A stretch of 64,000 nucleotides of DNA, taken from NCBI GenBank assembly GCA_022822545.1, contig JAJEBE010000026.1, positions 1 to 64,000 on the forward strand. The letters are read 5' to 3'. The notes beneath the pieces are model-generated. The model saw nothing but the letters and a program-made list of their open reading frames with translations. It did no database searches and had not been told where the DNA came from. Source of the stretch: Anaerolineae bacterium. GTDB taxonomy: Bacteria; Chloroflexota; Anaerolineae; Aggregatilineales; Phototrophicaceae. The position numbers were made by a program, and so were the translations under genes. Position 1 is the stretch's first letter, and the number at the start of each line of letters is the position of its first letter. Shown here piece after piece: positions 45,746 through 54,852 of this stretch.

Positions 45746-46876
45746 ATGTCATTAACCTGGCGCGAAGTCAAATATCAGCCCGAACGCAGCAAGACCTACC
45801 TCGGCAGCCCCAGCATTCTGCGCCTGCCCGACGGCGCGCTGCTGGCCTCGCACGACTACTTCGGTTTGCCCAACTGCCCCAGAAATCACGAAGACGAAGA
45901 AAGCCTGACCAGCATCTACCGCTCGGAAGACGATGGCCTCACCTGGGTCAATATCACCCATATCATGAATTGCTATTGGAGCAGCCTGTTCGCGCATCGC
46001 GGCAGCGTCTACATCCTCGGCGTATCGCAGCAGTACGGCTCGATCGTCATCCGCCGCAGCGACGACGGCGGCTTCACCTGGACGCATCCGGCCGACGAAC
46101 GCAGCGGTCTGCTCTTCCGCGGCGGGCCCTTCCGCCAAGCGCCAAACTACCACTGCGCGCCCGTGCCCGTGCTTGAGCGCAATGGCCGTCTCTACAAAGC
46201 TTTCGAGGACGCCGACCCGCCGATTCACGGCCCCAGCTTCCATTCCTGCGTCGCCTCCGCGCCCAGCGACGCCGACCTGCTGGACGCGGCCAATTGGACC
46301 ATCAGCAACAAGATTCCCTTCAATCCGAGCTGGGCGCCGGACGATTGGCAGCCGCCGGAGCGTCCCTGTTGGCTGGAGGGCAACATCGTCGTCGCCCCTA
46401 ACGGCGAGCTCTGGAATATCCTGCGGCTGAACGCCAGCCCGATGGTGAACCGCGCTGTGATCGTTAGAGTCCATGATGAAGGCAGCCGCATCTCATTTGA
46501 TCCCGACAGCGGCTTCATCGATTTTCCCGGCGGCGGCACGAAATTCAACATCCGCCACGACAATGAGAGTGGACTTTATATTTCACTGGTGAACAACGTC
46601 ACCAACCCGGCCTGGCCTCGCCAGCGCAATATCTTGTCCCTCAGCGTCTCGTCCGACCTCGTCAATTGGCGCCTTCTTCATACGCTGATGCGCGATCAAA
46701 GCGGGCTGACGGCGGAAGATTCAGCGCGGCTGACCGGCTTCCAGTATGTCGACTGGCAATTTGACGGCGACGACATCATCTATCTGGTGCGCACGGCCTA
46801 CCGCGGCGCCATCCGCTATCACGATTCCAACCGCATCATTTTCCGCAAGCTGCCTGACTTCCGCGCCCTGCTCTGA
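45746..46876 (+). CDS. BNR/sialidase-like beta-propeller protein (copy 2)
   Basis: The 376-residue protein follows copy 1 by twelve bases and shares nearly all its blocks: LGSPSILRLPDGALLASHDYF, the Asp-boxes SEDDGLTW and SDDGGFTW, NYHCAPVPV, DPDSGFIDFPG and FQYVDWQFDGDDIIYLVRTA. Copy 1 has extra residues before the MRQRNVMSL block that copy 2 lacks (PRQRNILSL). No signal peptide. The pair probably acts on two linkages or two forms of one imported glycan. AAAGGG lies seven bases before the ATG. Confidence 0.78.
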   Translation: MSLTWREVKYQPERSKTYLGSPSILRLPDGALLASHDYFGLPNCPRNHEDEESLTSIYRSEDDGLTWVNITHIMNCYWSSLFAHRGSVYILGVSQQYGSIVIRRSDDGGFTWTHPADERSGLLFRGGPFRQAPNYHCAPVPVLERNGRLYKAFEDADPPIHGPSFHSCVASAPSDADLLDAANWTISNKIPFNPSWAPDDWQPPERPCWLEGNIVVAPNGELWNILRLNASPMVNRAVIVRVHDEGSRISFDPDSGFIDFPGGGTKFNIRHDNESGLYISLVNNVTNPAWPRQRNILSLSVSSDLVNWRLLHTLMRDQSGLTAEDSARLTGFQYVDWQFDGDDIIYLVRTAYRGAIRYHDSNRIIFRKLPDFRALL

Positions 46877-46880
46877 CGCT

Positions 46881-47951
46881 TCAGGAGTCGCCGCCGCCGT
46901 TCATCGGCAGCTTGTAAAGATCGGCGGCCGTCCGCCACATCACCGGCTCAAGCAAGCCCTTGGGCAAGACCCGCATCGAGAAGTCCGGCGTATCGCCATC
47001 CCAATGCGGGAAATCAGTGGCGAACATCAGCATCTTCTCCGCCGGAAACATCTCCAGAATTTGATGCAGATGCTTGCGATTCTCCGGTTCTTCGATCGGC
47101 TGCGTGGTGAAATAGACGTGCTCATAGACGATCTCGCTCGGCGGACGATCAAGCCAGGGCACCGTCATCCGCAATGACTTCCAGTTCTTGTCGAAGCGCC
47201 ACATGATCGGCACCAGCCAGGAAACGCCGCCTTCGATCAATACAAACTTGAGCCCGGGAAACTTCTGAAACGTGCCCTCGGCTACCAAGCTCAAAAGATG
47301 CGCCATATAGCTGCCGGCAAGATTGGTATGCCACTCGAAATAGCTCCCCGGATAGCCGGTTACCGATGGCTTGCCGGAAACGCCGCGCCCTTCCGAACCG
47401 GGATGGATGGCGACTGGCAAATCCTTCGCCTCCGCCGCTTCGTATATCGGATGATAAAAGCGATGTCCATAACCAAATTGCGCGCCGCTGGCCATCAAAA
47501 CCTGCACGACATCCGGATGACCGCCGCAGCGGTGGATCTCATCGGCAGCCAGGGCCGGGTCGGCGGTTGAAACGACAAGCGAGTATTTGAAGCGCGGATC
47601 CGTCGGCAGCCAGTCCTGGATATAGACATCGTTGACCGCGCGACAATAAGCGGCGGCGAAATCAGGCTCGGGCGATAAGCCGGTCGCGATGCCGCCGGGG
47701 TTCAGCACACCGTAGTCAATGCCGTATGCGTCCAAATGATACTCCGACAAAGTATCGGGCCGGCTGGAAATATAAATGCCGTCCGGCGTCAAGGCATCGG
47801 CGCGGTTTACGCCGTTGGGGTTCCAATATCCCAGGTGACCCGGCCCCGCATTGCCGCTAGCCACGCGCGTCCGCCAAGGCTCGGGCAAGAAATCCAGCAG
47901 TCGCTTGCGGTCTGCGCCCGGGTGAATATCGGTGTCTACAATCATGCTCAT
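46881..47951 (-). CDS. amidohydrolase 2 family protein
   Basis: The 356-residue protein has the family start MIVDTDIHPG with D-x-D-x-H, HPGSEGRG near 190-197, a metal-binding segment near VLIEGG and the final FATDFPHWDGDTP near 317-329 with the catalytic Asp. Members hydrolyse or decarboxylate cyclic acids and lactones, so opening of a sugar lactone is possible. GGAAGAG precedes the ATG. It converges on the propeller genes with four bases between the stops, and is divergent from the sulfatase gene. Confidence 0.8.
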   Translation of the reverse strand: MSMIVDTDIHPGADRKRLLDFLPEPWRTRVASGNAGPGHLGYWNPNGVNRADALTPDGIYISSRPDTLSEYHLDAYGIDYGVLNPGGIATGLSPEPDFAAAYCRAVNDVYIQDWLPTDPRFKYSLVVSTADPALAADEIHRCGGHPDVVQVLMASGAQFGYGHRFYHPIYEAAEAKDLPVAIHPGSEGRGVSGKPSVTGYPGSYFEWHTNLAGSYMAHLLSLVAEGTFQKFPGLKFVLIEGGVSWLVPIMWRFDKNWKSLRMTVPWLDRPPSEIVYEHVYFTTQPIEEPENRKHLHQILEMFPAEKMLMFATDFPHWDGDTPDFSMRVLPKGLLEPVMWRTAADLYKLPMNGGGDS

Positions 47952-48166
47952 ACTCTTCCGAATAACTTTTACGCTATCTTACTCCAGAAACCGCCCTCCG
48001 CCCATAAAACCGGCGGAAGCCTCCTGCCCTGATTTGGATGCCCAACTCATATTGGGTAATATCAGAGGCGCTGTGAAGCGCTTCGGGGCCCGCCGCTTTT
48101 CCAACTGGCAGCGTGCCATTTTTCGAAGATTGTCTGGTAATGTAAATCGCCTTTACGCTCAACTTT

Positions 48167-49531
48167 ATGCGCAGCCGTCCAAACATCCTGCTCATCTTCA
48201 CCGACCAGCAGAACGCCAACATGCTGAGTTGCGGCGGCAACTCCTATGTCAGCACGCCCGCCATGGACAGCATTGCCCGCCGCGGCATCCGTTTCGAGCG
48301 CGCCTACTGCATGAATCCCATGTGCGTGCCATCGCGCTTCAGCCTGCTTACCGGGCGCAGGGGCAGCGAAATCAGCCTCGTCAACAACCGCGACGATCAT
48401 ATCGATGAGATCCCCGCCGCTGTGCTGTCGGGCGCTATGGGCTGGCGGCTGCGGCAAGCCGGCTACGAAACTGCCTACGGCGGCAAGACGCACTTGCCCA
48501 AAGGACTCGCGCCGGCGGACCTGGGCTTCGAAACGATCTCCCGCGATGAGCGCGATCAACTGGCGCGCGACTGCGCCGATTTCCTGAGTCGCGATCATGA
48601 GAAGCCTTTTCTGCTCGTGGCTTCGTTCATCAATCCGCATGATATCTGCCACATGGCGATCCGCGATTTCGCGGAAACTGAGCAGGAAAAACGACTTTCA
48701 CAGCCTGGCCGCATCGAACTGCGAGAGTTGGATCAGGCGCTGAAAAGCCCGCCGCATCTCAGCGAAGCGGAATTCTTCTCGTCGGTCTGCCCGCCATTGC
48801 CGCACAACTTCGAGATCCAGGCCGATGAGCCCGAAGCCATCAGTCTGATGCAGGCGCGCAGCCCCTTCAAACGCAAGGCGCGCGCCTGCTATAGCGAAGA
48901 AGATTGGCGCCGCCATCGCTGGGCCTACGCCCGCTTGACCGAGCGCGTCGATGAACAGATAGGGCAGGTGCTGGCGGCGCTGGAAGAAAACGATCTCGTC
49001 GACAATACCTTGGTCGTTTTCACCAGCGATCACGGCGATATGGACGCCAGCCACCGTATGGAACACAAGACCGCCTTCTATGATGAAGCGGCAAGGATTC
49101 CATTGCTAATGGCCGGCCCGGGCGTCGAACGGCGGAACGCTGTCGAATACGCGCTGGTATCCAACGGTTTGGACCTCTTGCCAACTTTCTGCGCTGTCGC
49201 TGGCTTGACGCCGCCCGCGCTCGAGGGGCGCAGTCTCGTCCCGCTTTTCGCTGATGGAGCGGTGGCCGATTGGCGCGAATCTTTGCCGGTAGAAAGCGAA
49301 ATAGGCCAGATGATCTTGCGGCGAGATTACAAGTATATGCGTTATTATAAGGGCGAGCGGCGGGAGCAACTCTTTGACCTTGCAGCCGACCCCGGCGAAA
49401 TGCGCAACGCCATAGCTGATCCAGAGCATCGTCAGGGGCTAGTGGAATTGCGCGCGGCTTTTGCTCGGATGTTTCCCGCAACCTGTGACCCTTACTCAGG
49501 GATAGGAGGTGAATCGATTAAAACGCGATAA
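48167..49531 (+). CDS. sulfatase (formylglycine type, no signal peptide)
   Basis: The 454-residue protein starts PNILLIFTDQQNA (metal ligand Asp13) and has the activation motif C53-V-P-S-R57 before FSLLTG. Other marks are GGKTHLPKG near 105-113, FTSDHGDMDASHRMEHKT near 284-301 and YALVSNGLDLLPTF. It should hydrolyse a carbohydrate sulfate ester in the cytoplasm. No Shine-Dalgarno is evident before the ATG, but TACGCT lies seven bases upstream, which would fit a leaderless message. Its last codons contain the AGGAGG that lies about 100 bases before the next binding-protein gene. Confidence 0.87.
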   Translation: MRSRPNILLIFTDQQNANMLSCGGNSYVSTPAMDSIARRGIRFERAYCMNPMCVPSRFSLLTGRRGSEISLVNNRDDHIDEIPAAVLSGAMGWRLRQAGYETAYGGKTHLPKGLAPADLGFETISRDERDQLARDCADFLSRDHEKPFLLVASFINPHDICHMAIRDFAETEQEKRLSQPGRIELRELDQALKSPPHLSEAEFFSSVCPPLPHNFEIQADEPEAISLMQARSPFKRKARACYSEEDWRRHRWAYARLTERVDEQIGQVLAALEENDLVDNTLVVFTSDHGDMDASHRMEHKTAFYDEAARIPLLMAGPGVERRNAVEYALVSNGLDLLPTFCAVAGLTPPALEGRSLVPLFADGAVADWRESLPVESEIGQMILRRDYKYMRYYKGERREQLFDLAADPGEMRNAIADPEHRQGLVELRAAFARMFPATCDPYSGIGGESIKTR

Positions 49532-49609
49532 ATCAAATGCTCGCTCCCGCGCCTCCAAAGCGCGCAACGAGCGCCTTCTGAAATGATACCGATTTGGAAA
49601 GGAATGATG

Positions 49610-51499
49610 ATGTCGAAGCAAGCACTAACACTATTTGTCGTCGCCAGTCTTGTATTGCTGGCTCTCTTCAGCAATGCGGCGCTGGCGCAGGACATGCAGC
49701 AGGATCCGCTAAGCGCCGAGGTCGAGGCGGGCAATTTGCCGCCGCTTGAGGAGCGCCTGCCGAACAATCCCTTGGTCGTCGGCCCCGGTCTGCTGATGCC
49801 GGAAGCGGCTCTGCCCGATTGGGAACCCGGCCAGCATGGCGGCACGCTGCGCACCGCCTTCACTAGCGCTTTCGGCTTCTCCGGCGAAATGTACGTGATG
49901 AATCTCGAACCCATCATCGCCGCGCCCGATATTGATGTCGAAGGCTTTTACGGCAACCTGGCCGAGAGCTTCGAAGTCAATGACGACGCCACCGTTTTCA
50001 GCTTCACATTGCGCGAAGGTGTGAAGTGGTCTGATGGCACACCGGTCACCACGGCGGATGTCGCCTTTGTATTCAACGATCTCTACAACAACGCCGAATA
50101 CGGCGCCTTCCCCAACAAGTTCAAGTCGGCCAGCGGCACACCGGCGGAATTGACAGTCGTCGATGACTACACCTTCAGCCTCAGCTTTGACGCGCCCTCT
50201 GGCGGCATCTTGCGTGACTTGGCCATCACCGGCTGGACATCCTACAACGATATGATGAAGCCGCTGCACCACCTGAGCGCCTATCACCCGTCATACGCCG
50301 ATGCCGACGAACTGGCGGCGAAACTGGAAGCCGAAGGCTTGGCCGCCGATGAATGGCCGATCCTGTTCAACTCCGTCGATTGCCCGCGCTCGCACATGAT
50401 GCGCGAGAAGTGCATCGGCTTCCCGCAGTTGACGCCCTGGCTCGTCAGCGAATTGTCCGAGTCCGGCACCATCATGCGCCGCAACCCCTACTACTGGAAG
50501 GTCGATACCGAAGGCAAACAGTTGCCCTATCTCGATACGCTTGTAGCCCAAGTCTTCGGCGATGGCGAAATGGTGAACCTGGGCGCGATCGCCGGCGATA
50601 TTGACTTCCTCTACGGCACGCAGTACAGCAACTTCCCGCTCTACAAAGAAAACGAGGAATCCGGCAATTACGTCACCATCCCGCTGATCCTGCATGCCGA
50701 TCCGACGGCGCTCTACATTCAAACCTGCAACAACGATCCCGCTTATGTCGCCGTCGCTGATGATGTGCGCTTCCGCCGCGCGCTCAGCCATGCCATCGAT
50801 CGCGAAGAGATCATCGATGTGATCTACCTTGGCCTGGGCAGCATCCCCACCTGGATCCCGGCTGAATTTGACCCGGATACCGCTAATGCCCTGCTCGATG
50901 AAATGGGCATGGACCAACGCGACGGCGATGGCTATCGCATGTCCCCCGCCGGCGAAGCATTCACCCTCTACATCGAAGTAGCGCCGGTGCGCCCGGATAT
51001 GATCCCGACCGGCGAATTAATTGTCGATCACCTGGGTACATTCGCCGATATCCGCGCGGAATTGCGGCAGGAAGACCCCAACGTGAAGAACGAGCGTATC
51101 GCCAACAACGAGACGCAATCGTCCATCCACTGGATTCAGACCTATCAATGGCGGCCCGGCATGAACCAGGAATACGCCGGCAGTTCGCAATGGTGCGCTT
51201 CCTGGCGAGAATGGCTGAATACCGGCGGGGCTTCCGGCACGGAACCGCCGGCCGAAGTCAAGCGCCTCTACGAAATCCTGGTCGCGCGCAAAGCGACCCT
51301 GCCGTACTCGGAAGCCGATCTCGCGCTGGTAGACGAACTCTTCGCGCTCCATTACGAGAATGTCTGGATCCTGCCCATGATCGAAAACGTGCTCCGTCCC
51401 ACCATCTTTAATGCCGATTTCGGCAACATCGCCACCGGCGGCACACAAATGGGCGCTTCCCGCGCGGGCGAACAATACTTCTATCGCACGATGCAATAG
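49610..51499 (+). CDS. family 5 (Opp/Dpp-type) extracellular binding protein (system 2)
   Basis: The 629-residue protein has a signal peptide (about 1-25, ending NAALAQD) without lipobox. It shows LREGVKWSDGTPVTTADVAF near 137-156, RRNPYYWKVDTEGKQLPYLD near 290-309 and VRFRRALSHAIDREEI near 386-401. It is related to but not a close copy of the system 1 protein. Three ATGs (49604, 49607, 49610) follow GGAAAGGA; the last has the best spacing. It is the first gene of the second transporter operon and is followed by a strong hairpin. Confidence 0.9.
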   Translation: MSKQALTLFVVASLVLLALFSNAALAQDMQQDPLSAEVEAGNLPPLEERLPNNPLVVGPGLLMPEAALPDWEPGQHGGTLRTAFTSAFGFSGEMYVMNLEPIIAAPDIDVEGFYGNLAESFEVNDDATVFSFTLREGVKWSDGTPVTTADVAFVFNDLYNNAEYGAFPNKFKSASGTPAELTVVDDYTFSLSFDAPSGGILRDLAITGWTSYNDMMKPLHHLSAYHPSYADADELAAKLEAEGLAADEWPILFNSVDCPRSHMMREKCIGFPQLTPWLVSELSESGTIMRRNPYYWKVDTEGKQLPYLDTLVAQVFGDGEMVNLGAIAGDIDFLYGTQYSNFPLYKENEESGNYVTIPLILHADPTALYIQTCNNDPAYVAVADDVRFRRALSHAIDREEIIDVIYLGLGSIPTWIPAEFDPDTANALLDEMGMDQRDGDGYRMSPAGEAFTLYIEVAPVRPDMIPTGELIVDHLGTFADIRAELRQEDPNVKNERIANNETQSSIHWIQTYQWRPGMNQEYAGSSQWCASWREWLNTGGASGTEPPAEVKRLYEILVARKATLPYSEADLALVDELFALHYENVWILPMIENVLRPTIFNADFGNIATGGTQMGASRAGEQYFYRTMQ

Positions 51500-51515
51500 C
51501 CATGCCTTACCGGAA

Positions 51516-51540
51516 GAGCCGTGCCCGATCGGCGCGGCTC
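51516..51540. other. intercistronic stem-loop after the system 2 binding-protein gene
   Basis: GAGCCGTGCC and GGCGCGGCTC form a ten-base-pair stem (one T-G wobble) with a five-base loop. No proper T-tract, so it likely protects the upstream message or tunes downstream expression. Confidence 0.6.
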
Positions 51541-51593
51541 GCCACTTTCCTGATCCTAGCTTGTAGCGCCCAGGGATAGACTGGGGAGAGCCA

Positions 51594-52589
51594 GTGGGAA
51601 TCTATATCGTCAAGCGCCTGCTTACCATGATTCCGCTCTGGCTCTTGCTGTCCGTCATCACGTTTTTCCTCATCGAGTTGCCGCCGGGCGATGTCGTCAG
51701 CAATGAGGTCATCGCCCTGCGCGCGCAAAACCTCGAAGTCGACGAGACGATGATCGCCCGTATGCGCGCCCAATGGGGCTTGGACGACGCCTTTCATGTG
51801 CGCTATCTGCGCTGGATCGAGAACATCATCGTCCGCGGCGACCTGGGCAGCACAGTCGATGGACGCGAGAATATTGACGTTCTGCTGGAGACCTTGCCCT
51901 ACACCATCATTATCGGCGCCAGCGCCCTGGTATTGTCGCTGGGCGCGGCCATTCCGCTGGGCATCTTCTCCGCCACCCATCAGTACTCCATTGCCGACTA
52001 TATCATCACCTTCCTGGCATTCGCCGGCTTGGGGGCGCCGGGCTGGCTGCTCGCCATCATCGTCGCCTGGGCCAGCCTGTACTTTCTGGACTTTGTGCCG
52101 CTGGGCATCAATTCGCTCGAGTACCTGGCCGCGCCGATGAGTTGGGAGAAAGCCATCGATACGGCGAAACATCTATGGGCGCCCATACTGCTGACGGCGC
52201 TGCCATCCCTCGGCGCCACCATCCGCATCGTGCGCAACAATCTGCTGGATCAACTGGGGCAGCAATATGTCGTCACCGCCCGCGCCAAAGGCCTGGAAGA
52301 ACCCAAGCTGGTGCGCAAATATCCGGTGAAGATCGCCCTTAATCCCTTGATCAGCGATTTCGGCCTGCTTGTTTACGGCATCGTCGCCGGGCAGGGCTTG
52401 ATCGGCATTGTGCTTGGTTTGCCGACTTTAGGGCCGCTGCTGCTCAATTCCTTGCTGGCGCAGGATATGATTCTGGCCGGCACGATTCTGTTGATTTACG
52501 CCAGCGTTATCTGGCTGGCGACCCTGGCCTCCGATATTCTGCTGGCCTGGTTCGATCCGCGCATTCGTTTCGAAGGCAGTTCCCGATGA
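51594..52589 (+). CDS. DppB-type ABC permease (system 2)
   Basis: The 331-residue protein has six predicted helices and the EAA loop with YVVTARAKGLEEPKLVRKYP near 224-243. It starts at GTG with GGGGAGAG upstream. It overlaps the DppC gene by four bases (ATGA). It parallels the system 1 DppB in length and layout. Confidence 0.9.
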   Translation: MGIYIVKRLLTMIPLWLLLSVITFFLIELPPGDVVSNEVIALRAQNLEVDETMIARMRAQWGLDDAFHVRYLRWIENIIVRGDLGSTVDGRENIDVLLETLPYTIIIGASALVLSLGAAIPLGIFSATHQYSIADYIITFLAFAGLGAPGWLLAIIVAWASLYFLDFVPLGINSLEYLAAPMSWEKAIDTAKHLWAPILLTALPSLGATIRIVRNNLLDQLGQQYVVTARAKGLEEPKLVRKYPVKIALNPLISDFGLLVYGIVAGQGLIGIVLGLPTLGPLLLNSLLAQDMILAGTILLIYASVIWLATLASDILLAWFDPRIRFEGSSR

Positions 52590-53800
52590 GCCAGGATCCG
52601 GCGCTATTGGAACGGCGCGAGCGCGTCCGGCGGAAATATGACATTAGCGAGATTGATGAGCCGCTGGCTGGTGTATCCGCCGCCCTGGCCGATGCGGTGG
52701 ACGACGAATATTATTACGCCAGCCAATGGAAGCTGATGTGGTGGCGCTTTCGGCGTCATCGTATGGCGCTGATTTCGGCTTTCTTGCTCTTTCTGCTCTA
52801 CATGATGGCCGCCTTTGCCGAGTTCATCGCGCCCTATGAAACCACCACGCGCTTCCGCCGCTATCAGCAGGCGCCGCCCTCCACCATCCACTGGACAGAC
52901 GAAAACGGCTTTCGCGGCCCTTATGTTTTTGCGGTTGAGCAGGAGCGCAATCCGGTGACCCTGCGCGTGACCTTCGTGGAAAACCGCGAAAAGATCCTGC
53001 CCATCCAGTTTTTCGTCGAGACCGAACCCTATGAGTTGTGGGGCATTTTTCAACTGCGTCACAAGCTCTTTGGCTTGGGCGAAGCAGGCGACAAGGCGCG
53101 CGTCGGCATTTGGCTATTCGGCTTGGATTCCCTCGCTCGCGATGTCTTCTCGCGTACAGTCTACGGCGCGCGCATCTCGCTGACCATCGGCGTCGTCAGC
53201 GTGGTCTTGACCTTCGTGCTGGGCACACTGCTTGGGGGCGTCTCAGGTTACTTCGGCGGAACCGTCGACAACATCATTCAGCGTGTCATCGAGTTCTTGC
53301 GCGCCATACCGCAACTGCCCCTGTGGATGACCCTTGCCGCGGCCGTGCCTAAGGAATGGCCGCCGCTCAATGTCTATTTCGCGATAACGCTGATCCTGGC
53401 GCTGCTCAACTGGGTGGGCTTGGCGCGGGTCGTGCGCGGCCGCCTGCTATCAATGCGCGAGGAAGATTACGCCTTGGCGGCGCGCTCCTCCGGCGCCAGC
53501 GACATTCGCATCATCGTCAGCCATCTCCTGCCCGGCTTCACCAGCCATTTGATTCTGTCCGTCACCTTGATGATCCCGCAGATGATCCTGTACGAGACCG
53601 CCCTGAGCTTTCTCGGCTTGGGCATGCAGCCGCCCGCCGTCAGTTGGGGGGTGCTGCTGCAAGACTTCCGCGATATTCTGGCGATATTCCATATCCCCTG
53701 GCTGCTCATTCCGGCATTCTTTGTTCTGGCGACTGTACTGCTGTTTAACTTTGTCGGCGATGGCCTGCGCGATGCCGCCGATCCTTACTCAAATGTATAA
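52586..53800 (+). CDS. DppC-type ABC permease with extracytoplasmic insert (system 2)
   Basis: The 404-residue protein has a long N-terminus, first helix near 60-82, then an insert (about 93-176) with PPSTIHWTDENGF, FFVETEPYELWGIF and LFGL that matches the insert of system 1 DppC. The following segment is FGLDSLARDVFSRTVYGAR where GTD-x-x-GRD is usual. The EAA loop is REEDYALAARSSGASDIRII. It pairs with DppB. Confidence 0.88.
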   Translation: MSQDPALLERRERVRRKYDISEIDEPLAGVSAALADAVDDEYYYASQWKLMWWRFRRHRMALISAFLLFLLYMMAAFAEFIAPYETTTRFRRYQQAPPSTIHWTDENGFRGPYVFAVEQERNPVTLRVTFVENREKILPIQFFVETEPYELWGIFQLRHKLFGLGEAGDKARVGIWLFGLDSLARDVFSRTVYGARISLTIGVVSVVLTFVLGTLLGGVSGYFGGTVDNIIQRVIEFLRAIPQLPLWMTLAAAVPKEWPPLNVYFAITLILALLNWVGLARVVRGRLLSMREEDYALAARSSGASDIRIIVSHLLPGFTSHLILSVTLMIPQMILYETALSFLGLGMQPPAVSWGVLLQDFRDILAIFHIPWLLIPAFFVLATVLLFNFVGDGLRDAADPYSNV

Positions 53801-53817
53801 GGCAGTGGGGTAGATCA

Positions 53818-54852
53818 ATGGCGCTTGAGCAGCCGAGCACAGGCGGATCGCAAGAACGCGCCTTGCTCGAAGTCCGCGACCTCAACATCGAGTTCCGCTT
53901 GCGCGAGGGCACGGTCAAGGCGGTCAACGGACTTAGCTTCAACGTTATCCCGGGCAAAACCTTGGGCATCATCGGCGAAAGCGGCAGCGGCAAATCGGTA
54001 ACCGCGCAAGCCTTGATGCGCCTGACCCCGCAACCCGGCCTGATTACCAAAGGTGAGATTCTCCTGCGCCGCTCGGATGAGGAATCTGTTGATCTGGCAG
54101 GCGTCCCCCCGACCGGCGAAACAATTCGCGATATTCGCTGGAATGATATCAGCATGATATTTCAGGAGCCGATGACTTCCTTCAGCCCGGTGCATTCGAT
54201 CGAGGATCAGATCACCGAAGCGATGATTCTGCACATCGATAACATCAACCGCGCCGGCGCTCGGCAGCGAGCCATCGAATTACTCACGCGCGTCGGCATC
54301 TCCAATGCCGAAGAGCTTGTGGACGCCTTTCCCTTTCAGTTCAGCGGCGGCATGCGACAGCGCGCGATGATCGCCATGGCGCTGACCTGCAATCCGCAAC
54401 TACTGATAGCGGATGAGCCGACCACCGCCCTCGATGTCACGATCGAAGCGCAGATACTCGCTTTGATCAAGGAGATTCAAGCCGAGTACAAAATGGCGGT
54501 CATCTTCATCACGCATGATATCGCCGTGATCGGCGAGGTTTCGGATGACGTCATTGTCATGTACCTTGGGCAGATCATGGAAAAAGGCAGCGTTGAGCAG
54601 ATCTTCGAGAATCCGCTGCATCCCTATACGCGCGCGCTTTGGCGGTCCATCCCGACAGTCGACGGAGAACTGCAACGGCTGCAACCCATCGAGGGCGCCT
54701 TGCCTGACCCCTTCGCGGTCCAAAACGGCTGCCCATTCTACTCTCGCTGCGAACTGCGTATCACCGGCGTTTGCGATACGATAGCGCCGCCGGTCATCGA
54801 GATGGAAGCGGGCCACGAAGTCCGCTGCATACTCTACGACGAAGGGATGTAA
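53818..54852 (+). CDS. DppD-type ABC ATPase (system 2)
   Basis: The 344-residue ATPase has Walker A GESGSGKS near 54-61, [27 protein letters not shown] and a C-terminal Cys region ([18 protein letters not shown]). It forms the motor with DppF, whose ATG overlaps its TAA by one base. GGGG precedes the ATG. Confidence 0.9.
   Translation: MALEQPSTGGSQERALLEVRDLNIEFRLREGTVKAVNGLSFNVIPGKTLGIIGESGSGKSVTAQALMRLTPQPGLITKGEILLRRSDEESVDLAGVPPTGETIRDIRWNDISMIFQEPMTSFSPVHSIEDQITEAMILHIDNINRAGARQRAIELLTRVGISNAEELVDAFPFQFSGGMRQRAMIAMALTCNPQLLIADEPTTALDVTIEAQILALIKEIQAEYKMAVIFITHDIAVIGEVSDDVIVMYLGQIMEKGSVEQIFENPLHPYTRALWRSIPTVDGELQRLQPIEGALPDPFAVQNGCPFYSRCELRITGVCDTIAPPVIEMEAGHEVRCILYDEGM

Noticed and set aside
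54771..54851. N-terminal extension of DppF (system 2)
   Set aside because: It lies within dppD in another frame; the ATG at 54852 overlaps the dppD stop and has GAAGGG upstream.
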